Assembly: GCA_964545075.1 (NCBI GenBank)
Contig: CAZJFS010000127.1
Coordinates: 1 to 13,085, forward strand
DNA length: 13,085 bases
Direction of reading: 5' to 3'
Source of the DNA: DAOPXV01 sp035352535
Lineage (GTDB): Bacteria; Muiribacteriota; UBA9980
How positions within the stretch are numbered: the first letter of the stretch is position 1; every line of letters starts with the position of its first letter. This document shows positions 7,689-13,085 of the stretch, piece by piece. The notes beneath the pieces were generated by a model that ran no database searches, was not told where the DNA came from, and was given only the letters and a program-made list of their open reading frames with translations. The translations under genes were made by a program, and so were the position numbers.

Positions 7689-9433
7689 TTCAGCACCACT
7701 ATTTTCCCTGTTTTTTCAGCCGAATCAGCGGTAAGCCTGTAAAAATAAGTTCCGTTCGAGACTTCGCTCATATCGTCGGTCAATAAATTCCACGAAAATT
7801 CGTTGGCGCCGAATCTTCCGGCGAGGTCGCGTTCAAAAACGGCTTTCCTGTTCCTGTCGAATATTTTTATTTTTACGTCCGAAGGTGTAAAATTCAAAAA
7901 ATAATAAAATTTCCCGTTTCGCCCTGAAACTGGATTTGGATAAAAATACGATCTTGAGATTTCGACTTTTTGCGCTATTGAAATCGCTTTGGTCGTTACA
8001 TTTACGTTCATAACGTCGGCCGGCGGCGAAAGAACCGTTATTCCTACGGATGCGTCCGTGCCGTTATATGATATCGACGATGGATTGGTATAGGCGTTGA
8101 AATCAGTTTTATAGCCGGCATAAAACAGGTCCGTGCTCAATACCGCTTTTGAACCGGTAACATTATAATCGAGCCTGTCTTTTCCATTGGCGTCAAGGCC
8201 CGACGCGACCTCCAGATCGAGGCGCTTGTGAGTTTCATTGTAATTTATACTGTTTCCGGAGATGGCTCCGACCGTATCGTCGACATGCCATATAAGAATT
8301 CCGGCTTCTATATAAGCGTCAAACCCTTTTTTCTGGCGGTTTTCAACGAGAAAATATTCATCGGGCGAGCGTTCTTTTGAAACGGCGTAAATTTTCAGGG
8401 CGTTGGGCGAGTCCGAAAGCGCGGTTACGGAAAGGTTCGCGGCGTCGTTTAAAACCTCGGTGGGCGCCATATAGCCGAGTTGAATGAGCGTCCACGAAGA
8501 TAACATGCACGGAGTTTTTCCCTTGTTGCGCCATGCGCCGTATCCCATGAGGTCCCATCCCCCGACGCCGAGCGAAGAGTTATCGATGTCGTACAGGTCG
8601 GGAAGGCCCAGCAGATGGCCGAACTCATGGCATGTTACGCCGAGCGGGCTGTTTTCGCCGTTGCCGTCCTGAACTTCCGTTTCCGGCGCTATTAATACGT
8701 TGTCTATTTTCTTTCCGCCGGGAAGAACTAAATTAGCGTCGACAAAGCCGACGGACCATATGTCGTCAGGCGTATCGCCTGAGCCGTTGTTCGCTACGTC
8801 GCTTTCCTGGCCCGCTCCGGCATGGATCAGAAGCATCGCGTCGTATTTGTCATAATCGATATATTTGGTAGTGTCCGTCTGGTTTTTAGCTGTATTTATC
8901 CGTGACGCTTCGAAAATTTCCGTTATAAGCTGCCTTAAAGTTAAGCTGCTTTCGCTGCCGCCGCCATAGTATGTCATTTTTTGAGGCGCTTCGTAAATTT
9001 CGGGAGAAACATCCACTGTAATGTTTAAATTGTTAAATGACACGGTTTTGAAGTAATTTGAAAATTCGCTCATGTTTGATGTTATTGACGCCAGGCTTTC
9101 TTTCATGCGTCCGTTGCCGTTTATGCGCGTGCTGCTCTCTTCTGGGAACTGGCATCTGACGGCTATAACTTTTAAGCTGCCTTTGGCCGTGAGCGCCAGA
9201 CTTTTATTTCCAGGGGCTGGAGCGCGGCTTATAAACGATGCCGAATGCGCTTTGATATCCGCTTTACTCATGATTTTTCCGGGATAAGGCGGCGCTTTTT
9301 TGAGCTGGGATGTTCGCGAGGATTTAGACAGAGCGTATTTGACCGTCTGTGACTGGCAGAAGTAAAAAGTTATCAGGAAAAATATGGATGAAAAAATAAT
9401 TAACTTATTGAAATAATCTTTAAAATCGCCCAT
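7685..9433 (-). CDS. Secreted M6-family metalloprotease with C-terminal T9SS/FlgD-like sorting domain
   Basis: 582 residues from ATG 9433, chosen over the in-frame GTG at 9445 because GGAG lies 6 bases upstream of the ATG. A hydrophobic signal segment lies at about 8-27. The zinc site HEFGHLLGLPD (269-279) has both His ligands, the catalytic Glu270 and the downstream Asp of the M6 (immune inhibitor A-like) HExxHxxGxxD motif; GGWDLMGYG (291-299) carries the Met of the Met-turn. A pro-region probably precedes about residue 80. A beta-rich region follows the catalytic domain, then the C-terminal module (496-582): YPNPVSG, KIKIFDRNRKAVF, NGTYFYRL and the final GKIVVLK, the pattern of type IX type-A/FlgD-like sorting domains. 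It likely degrades extracellular protein or processes surface proteins. The downstream PorV-like gene overlaps it by 4 bp. Confidence 0.87.
   Translation of the reverse strand: MGDFKDYFNKLIIFSSIFFLITFYFCQSQTVKYALSKSSRTSQLKKAPPYPGKIMSKADIKAHSASFISRAPAPGNKSLALTAKGSLKVIAVRCQFPEESSTRINGNGRMKESLASITSNMSEFSNYFKTVSFNNLNITVDVSPEIYEAPQKMTYYGGGSESSLTLRQLITEIFEASRINTAKNQTDTTKYIDYDKYDAMLLIHAGAGQESDVANNGSGDTPDDIWSVGFVDANLVLPGGKKIDNVLIAPETEVQDGNGENSPLGVTCHEFGHLLGLPDLYDIDNSSLGVGGWDLMGYGAWRNKGKTPCMLSSWTLIQLGYMAPTEVLNDAANLSVTALSDSPNALKIYAVSKERSPDEYFLVENRQKKGFDAYIEAGILIWHVDDTVGAISGNSINYNETHKRLDLEVASGLDANGKDRLDYNVTGSKAVLSTDLFYAGYKTDFNAYTNPSSISYNGTDASVGITVLSPPADVMNVNVTTKAISIAQKVEISRSYFYPNPVSGRNGKFYYFLNFTPSDVKIKIFDRNRKAVFERDLAGRFGANEFSWNLLTDDMSEVSNGTYFYRLTADSAEKTGKIVVLK
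7688..7948 (-). other. C-terminal sorting-type Ig-like domain coding segment of the M6 protease
   Basis: This encodes residues 496-582. It has the YPNP opening, an amphipathic KIKIFD strand, W-x-L, then NGTYFYRL and a terminal basic-hydrophobic IVVLK. In Bacteroidota such domains direct secretion by the type IX system and are then removed or linked to the surface; FlgD-like domains elsewhere share the fold without that role. Confidence 0.6.
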
Positions 9434-9439
9434 TTTAAT

Positions 9440-9443
9440 CTCC
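9440..9443 (-). promoter_or_regulatory. Ribosome-binding site that fixes the M6 protease start
   Basis: GGAG on the minus strand lies 6 bases before ATG 9433. The in-frame GTG at 9445 overlaps this site and has no good site of its own. Confidence 0.65.
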
Positions 9444-9553
9444 ACGCCATTCGAATATAGTAGAAGTTATAACTAAATATCGGCCGTAATTTGGATAATT
9501 TTAGAAGTAATTCGCCTTCATGAAATTAAAGCGAAGCCGTCATGATAATATGT

Positions 9554-9582
9554 TTGCAAATTTTTGATAAAAATGTTATTAT
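9554..9582 (+). promoter_or_regulatory. Candidate sigma70-type promoter for the HD-GYP gene
   Basis: TTGCAA (9554-9559) and TATTAT (9577-9582) are 17 bp apart, about 110 bp before ATG 9694. The spacing is optimal and both boxes are near consensus. The long leader is AT-rich and holds an 11-base direct repeat. Confidence 0.42.
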
Positions 9583-9607
9583 TTTTGAGTTCTAAACTTT
9601 TATATTT

Positions 9608-9663
9608 GAAATATTTATTTGTCGGCAAATGTTTATTTACGGACTATTTTAAGAAATATTTAT
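9608..9663. repeat. 11-bp direct repeat in the HD-GYP leader
   Basis: GAAATATTTAT occurs at 9608-9618 and again at 9653-9663, 45 bp apart. Its core AAATATTT is palindromic. It could be an operator pair, or chance in an AT-rich leader. Confidence 0.3.
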
Positions 9664-9684
9664 CAATGTTTGACACGACGGAAT

Positions 9685-9688
9685 GGAG
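9685..9688 (+). promoter_or_regulatory. Ribosome-binding site that fixes the HD-GYP start at 9694
   Basis: GGAG lies 5 bases before ATG 9694. The longer frame from 9619 has no such site and would add 25 residues that do not resemble the domain. Confidence 0.65.
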
Positions 9689-9693
9689 TAAAA

Positions 9694-10728
9694 ATGAAAC
9701 CATATGAAATAGAACTTATAAAAAAAGCAGCTGTGCTTTTTGGGCGGAATAAAGAGCAGATCATAAAAAATTGGGTCGAAGTGGTAAAGCGTGAAAAAAC
9801 GATTTCCGATGATTCGGAATTGAATTATTTCATATCCGGATTCGAACAGCTGGTGAGCGATTTTTCAAAATACTTATCGGTTGGCGATTTCAACGGATAT
9901 TATCATGGCAACGCCGAGATCGCCGCGAAAATTGCGTATAACGATATTTCGTATCAGAAGTTCGTCGAGGTATTTCATCTTTTCGAAGACAGTTACGGCC
10001 ATATTCTTGTTGATAATATTGATAAAGACGACATTTTAAAATGCATTGGAGCCATAGACCGCGTCCACCACAAAACTATTTCCACGGTTTCAAACGCTTA
10101 TTTCAGTATAAACGACGTTACCGTTTTCGCTCTGGCCAAGCTCGCCGAACTGCGCGACCCCGAAACGGGGTTTCATCTTGAAAGGACCCGCGAATATTCG
10201 ATGGCGCTTTCAAAAAAACTCGGGCTCAATGAAACGTTTATAGCTAATATATACAGGGTAGGCCCGCTTCATGATATCGGAAAGGTCGGCATAAGGGACA
10301 ACATTTTGCTAAAGCCGGCAAGCCTTACCGCCGAGGAATACGCGATCATGAAAACGCATGTAACGATAGGCGCCGGCGTCATAACAAGCATCATAGGCGG
10401 CCACAATATAAGCCGCGGGTATCTTCTGATGGCTCGCGACATAGTTTTATATCACCACGAAAAATACGACGGCACAGGCTATCCCGTCGGTCTCGCGGGC
10501 GAACGCATTCCGCTTGCGGCGAGAATATTCACTTTGACCGACGCGTATGACGCCATCGTTTCAAAGAGGCCATACAAAGAGGCTTTGCCGCATGAAGAAG
10601 CCGTCGCGAGAATAAAAAAAGACTGCGGCACTCATTTCGATCCGAAGATCGTGGAGGCGTTTCTCGAAATCCATGAGCAGCTGCGGGAGATCAATGAAAA
10701 ATATAAGGAAGAATCGTTAAAAGCGTAG
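9694..10728 (+). CDS. Soluble HD-GYP domain protein (probable cyclic-di-GMP phosphodiesterase) with helical N-terminal domain
   Basis: 344 residues, no membrane segment. The C-terminal HD-GYP domain (about 142-330) is intact: LRDPETGFHLERTREY (153-168), HDIGK (193-197), THVTIGAG (221-228), HHEKYDGTGYP (254-264) and TDAYDAIVSKRPYK (282-295). The metal ligands and the GYP motif are all present, so activity is expected: hydrolysis of cyclic-di-GMP, or possibly another cyclic dinucleotide. The first 140 residues are all-helical (KNWVEVVKRE, ISGFEQLVSDFSKYL, YQKFVEVFHLFEDSYGHIL). They carry no response-regulator Asp pocket, PAS or GAF signature; the spacing recalls the RsbR N-terminal sensor family (RsbRD_N), a tentative match. 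The gene stands alone, with a candidate promoter about 110 bp upstream. Its stop is 2 bp from the convergent BI-1 stop. Confidence 0.9.
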   Translation: MKPYEIELIKKAAVLFGRNKEQIIKNWVEVVKREKTISDDSELNYFISGFEQLVSDFSKYLSVGDFNGYYHGNAEIAAKIAYNDISYQKFVEVFHLFEDSYGHILVDNIDKDDILKCIGAIDRVHHKTISTVSNAYFSINDVTVFALAKLAELRDPETGFHLERTREYSMALSKKLGLNETFIANIYRVGPLHDIGKVGIRDNILLKPASLTAEEYAIMKTHVTIGAGVITSIIGGHNISRGYLLMARDIVLYHHEKYDGTGYPVGLAGERIPLAARIFTLTDAYDAIVSKRPYKEALPHEEAVARIKKDCGTHFDPKIVEAFLEIHEQLREINEKYKEESLKA

Positions 10729-10730
10729 GA

Positions 10731-11474
10731 TTATCTTTTACGGCCTCCGAAAAGCTCCAGCATATAAAGAAAAAGGTTTATGAAATCCAGATATAACGTT
10801 AGCGCGCCCATTACGGCTTCCTTCTGATCTTCTTCAGTTCCTTCGTTTCCGATTATATTCATGTCTTTTATTTTCTGAGTGTCGTATGCCGTAAGCGCTA
10901 TAAAGACGGCCAGTCCGGCATAGGTTATGATCCAGTGAAGAAAAGTGTTTTGCATGAATATGTTAACGACCGTCGCTATTAAAACGCCGATAAGGCCCAT
11001 GATGGCGAAGCTTCCGACCGCCGTAAGATCGGATTTGGTGAAATATCCGAACGCGCTCATGATACCGAATGTGGCCGCCGTCAGGAAGAATGTCGAGGCT
11101 ATCGATTCGCGCGTGAAAACTAAAAACACGACGGAAAGCGTTAATCCGTTTACCGCCGAGTAAAAGAGAAACATGCCCGTCGCCGTAGCGGCGCTGAGTT
11201 TTTCGATGGCCGCGGAAAGATACCATACGAGAGCTAATTCGCCGAAAAGAAGACCGTAGAATATAACTTTGTTCAGCACTATCATTTTAACGAGCGCAAT
11301 ATTCGAGGATACATACATAGCCACGACGCCGGTTACGACGAGCGCCACCGACATCCACATATAAACTTTATTCATGAAACTGAGCTGTTCCGCGGCTACC
11401 TGGGCGTTGGTCATGGAGCCGCGCATTGAATTGGTAGCCCCTTTTTCATAATAGGTTAAATTTTCATCCATCAT
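10731..11474 (-). CDS. Bax inhibitor-1 (BI-1/YccA/YbhL) family integral membrane protein
   Basis: 247 residues from ATG 11474, chosen because GGAGG lies 8 bases upstream. The in-frame ATG at 11489 sits just ahead of that site and has none of its own. A short polar N-terminus (1-35) is followed by about seven membrane helices, starting near 37-55, 58-76, 78-95, 99-120, 127-145, 152-172 and 180-198. The family signatures are YDTQKIKDM (197-205) and LTLYLDFINLFLYML (225-239). Asp198 and Asp230 correspond in position to the two-aspartate pH/Ca2+ sensor described for BsYetJ, with a longer connecting loop here as in YbhL-type proteins. The likely role is a calcium-leak channel or a membrane protein quality-control factor interacting with FtsH, as reported for YccA. 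It appears to be a single-gene transcript with its own promoter. Confidence 0.92.
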   Translation of the reverse strand: MMDENLTYYEKGATNSMRGSMTNAQVAAEQLSFMNKVYMWMSVALVVTGVVAMYVSSNIALVKMIVLNKVIFYGLLFGELALVWYLSAAIEKLSAATATGMFLFYSAVNGLTLSVVFLVFTRESIASTFFLTAATFGIMSAFGYFTKSDLTAVGSFAIMGLIGVLIATVVNIFMQNTFLHWIITYAGLAVFIALTAYDTQKIKDMNIIGNEGTEEDQKEAVMGALTLYLDFINLFLYMLELFGGRKR

Positions 11475-11482
11475 TTTAAAAG

Positions 11483-11487
11483 CCTCC
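11483..11487 (-). promoter_or_regulatory. Ribosome-binding site that fixes the BI-1 start at 11474
   Basis: A full GGAGG on the minus strand, 8 bases before ATG 11474, with a second ATG directly following that could also be used (11471). Confidence 0.7.
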
Positions 11488-11505
11488 ATGTTTTTTTATG
11501 ATGTT

Positions 11506-11534
11506 ATTTTAACACATGAAGCGGATATTATCAA
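11506..11534 (-). promoter_or_regulatory. Sigma70-type promoter of the BI-1 gene
   Basis: TTGATA (11529-11534) and TAAAAT (11506-11511) on the minus strand are exactly 17 bp apart. The predicted start is near 11499, giving a leader of about 25 bases with GGAGG well placed. This is the best promoter match in the window. Confidence 0.55.
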
Positions 11535-11621
11535 GTTTATTGCATTATGCGCGCCGGATCAAAGTTGAATTAGTGTATGAATTTTCGTTCCGGATAAAAT
11601 TTGCCAATGGTATCATGATTG

Positions 11622-11659
11622 AAGCGGTTTATTTATGCCGCTTAAAATTTTTTATTTTA
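11622..11659 (+). terminator. Hairpin with T-rich tail, oriented for plus-strand transcripts
   Basis: AAGCGG (11622-11627) pairs with CCGCTT (11638-11643) across a 10-base loop, followed by AAAA, then TTTTTT and more T-rich sequence. Read on the minus strand the stem has no U-run after it, so it does not look like the terminator of the Ig/PKD gene that ends at 11652. No supported plus-strand gene ends here; HD-GYP read-through would be the only candidate. Confidence 0.33.
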
Positions 11660-13085
11660 TTTCCGGTGAAATTAAATTTAAAGCGAACGAAACGTCGCCC
11701 GAACTTTCGGCAATGAGGGTCATTTTATCTTTTGAATATAATTTTACTTTGTATTTTACGCCCGCGGCCGAGGAATATCTATGAGTGGAATCGGTTCCGG
11801 TCGTGGAGCTGACCGCGGCCGATCCGTCGCCATAGTCGATACTAAATAACTTAAATGAGTTTGCGTCGTTCCAGTTATATGTTTTCACCTGCGGCGAGCA
11901 CAGATCGAAAGTATAGCTTCCGTCGGATACCCGTTTATAATAATTTACGGTTATGTTTGGAGTTTCTATATAAACGGGATAAACCTCTTTTACATCGTTT
12001 ATTATTCTCGTAAAATTTTTTAGCTTTGCCTTTAAGTGATATGGGCCTCCCTTTTCAGCGGAGGTGTATTTCGCATTACTTTCAGCGGTGTATATTCCGG
12101 AAAATGTTCCGCCGTTGGTCTCGGCTACGGCCCATTCTATTTCACGATAGATCTGATTTTTATTTTTGTCCTTGAGATAATTAATTATATTTTCAGCGGA
12201 TTCTCCGAAAAAGGTTACTTCCGTTGTAAACTCGCTCACGATCTTGCTCGATACGAGATTTCCGGCGGTCGGAGTCGCTACCTGCGCTATTTTAACGCCT
12301 ATATTGTACACTTCGACTTCCATTGTCGTTTCATCCGATACATCCATGGTTGCGACGGGGTTTCCGGTAGTATGTATCTTTTTTGAAGCAACTATATGAT
12401 ATTTTCCACTGCTTTCAGGCGCGGTATATTCTCCGAGCGAATTTATCGTTCCTCCATTTGTTTCAGAGACTTTCCATTCGTATCCGCTTACTTCGCCTTT
12501 TAATACCATAGCTTTATACTTTTCTTTCTGTCCAACGGCAAGCTTGTTATTACCTTCGATATATAAGGGTTTATATTTGATGTTATCCGCGTCGAACGAT
12601 TCTATTATATTGCTGTTGATCGTCAGATCTACCTTAACTCTATAATTATGCAATTCTTCAGGATTTGCGGCGTTGAGATCACCCGCCTGAAATAAATGCG
12701 TGTAAAGTCTCATGCTTTTGGGAGGGACCGTCATTATTTCGGAATGATTTAAAGCGAGATTCGGCCCGTCTACATAAGATTTGACGATACAATCAAATGA
12801 ATTGACCGGATCTGAATTCCAGACGGGAACGTTTGAGACCGCGATAGCTGAAAATGTTGGAACGAACTCGTTATAAGTTTTATATCCAATGTTTGGAACC
12901 GTATGGTCCCAGCCGATAAAATCCATTGTATATAAAGTATCCCTCAAATCGTTTTTTTTAAAAAATCCGATTCCTTCAAATCCGGGACCGAAAAATTGAG
13001 GGGCCTGCTTTGGACTGGTTGAATGATCATATCCATCGGGCATATGGATCGTTACAAACGGGTTGCATACATCGCCCTTAAGTTC
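11652..13085 (-). CDS. Large surface protein with Ig-like repeats and C-terminal PKD domain (5' end off the window)
   Basis: The frame stays open from the stop at 11652 to the right edge (477 residues). The first ATG, at 13043, has no ribosome-binding site, and the upstream codons continue the protein (NPFVTIH), so the true start lies outside. Residues about 75-178 look like a beta-sandwich of CARDB type (tentative). Two related Ig-like modules follow: about 179-259 with YEWKVSETNGGTI at 202-214 then GEYTAPESSGKYHI, and about 264-374 with IEWAVAETNGGTF at 316-328 then GIYTAES. The last domain (386-470) is PKD-like, with IDYGDGS and THRYSSAAGVKYKVKLYS. No sorting domain or membrane anchor is seen at the C-terminus. 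Such arrays usually belong to secreted or surface proteins for adhesion or matrix contact; there is no enzyme domain in the visible part. Confidence 0.75.
   Translation of the reverse strand, partial: ELKGDVCNPFVTIHMPDGYDHSTSPKQAPQFFGPGFEGIGFFKKNDLRDTLYTMDFIGWDHTVPNIGYKTYNEFVPTFSAIAVSNVPVWNSDPVNSFDCIVKSYVDGPNLALNHSEIMTVPPKSMRLYTHLFQAGDLNAANPEELHNYRVKVDLTINSNIIESFDADNIKYKPLYIEGNNKLAVGQKEKYKAMVLKGEVSGYEWKVSETNGGTINSLGEYTAPESSGKYHIVASKKIHTTGNPVATMDVSDETTMEVEVYNIGVKIAQVATPTAGNLVSSKIVSEFTTEVTFFGESAENIINYLKDKNKNQIYREIEWAVAETNGGTFSGIYTAESNAKYTSAEKGGPYHLKAKLKNFTRIINDVKEVYPVYIETPNITVNYYKRVSDGSYTFDLCSPQVKTYNWNDANSFKLFSIDYGDGSAAVSSTTGTDSTHRYSSAAGVKYKVKLYSKDKMTLIAESSGDVSFALNLISPEIK

Noticed and set aside
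7430..7760. Possible fusion of the M6 protease and PorV-like genes by a missed frameshift
   Set aside because: The PorV-like protein has its own signal peptide directly after its ATG, and the protease ends in a complete C-terminal module, so a 4-bp overlap of two genes is the natural reading.
11516..11716. Plus-strand 66-codon ORF in the gap before the Ig/PKD gene
   Set aside because: It has no ribosome-binding site, includes the hairpin and T-run, overlaps the end of a well-supported minus-strand gene, and looks like no known protein.
13041..13043. ATG at 13043 as the true start of the Ig/PKD protein
   Set aside because: The frame stays open to the window edge, the upstream codons read as ordinary protein, and there is no ribosome-binding site before this ATG.

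Overview
The window looks like chromosomal DNA of a diderm (outer-membrane) bacterium, probably from a poorly cultured lineage. The evidence is a porin-like protein with an N-terminal S-layer-homology (SLH) domain and a coiled coil, the arrangement used by Deinococcus, Negativicutes, cyanobacteria and Thermotoga to tie the outer membrane to the wall. A PorV/PorQ-type outer-membrane barrel, a lipobox lipoprotein and several signal-peptide proteins agree with this. I cannot name the phylum from sequence alone. Base composition and codon use look even throughout, and I see no transposase, integrase, tRNA, rRNA or CRISPR array.

Layout. (1) 1-4056, minus strand: a three-gene run with short gaps, in transcription order SLH/coiled-coil/beta-barrel protein, lipoprotein with a CBM48/AMPK-like glycogen-binding domain, and a secreted protein with a glucodextranase-C (DOMON-like) module that runs off the left edge. 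(2) 4057-4363: divergent promoter region. (3) 4364-5260, plus: a xylose-isomerase-like TIM-barrel enzyme starting with TTG. (4) 5257-9433, minus: M6 metalloprotease with a C-terminal sorting-type domain, a PorV/PorQ-family barrel overlapping it by 4 bp, then a cytoplasmic HEAT-repeat protein after a 98-bp gap. (5) 9694-10728, plus: a soluble HD-GYP protein with an all-helical N-terminal domain. (6) 10731-11474, minus: a Bax inhibitor-1 family membrane protein behind a good sigma70-type promoter. (7) 11652-13085, minus: the C-terminal part of a large Ig-like/PKD surface protein whose start lies beyond the right edge.

How the genes may work together. Region 1 suggests an envelope-anchored porin with two glycan-binding partners, a possible functional analogue of Sus-type capture systems. 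The protease/PorV pair suggests a type IX-like cargo and its outer-membrane partner. Both readings are inferences from domain types and adjacency. The HD-GYP gene points to cyclic-di-GMP turnover. Two gene pairs converge tail-to-tail with no room for a terminator between them, so antisense read-through is likely.
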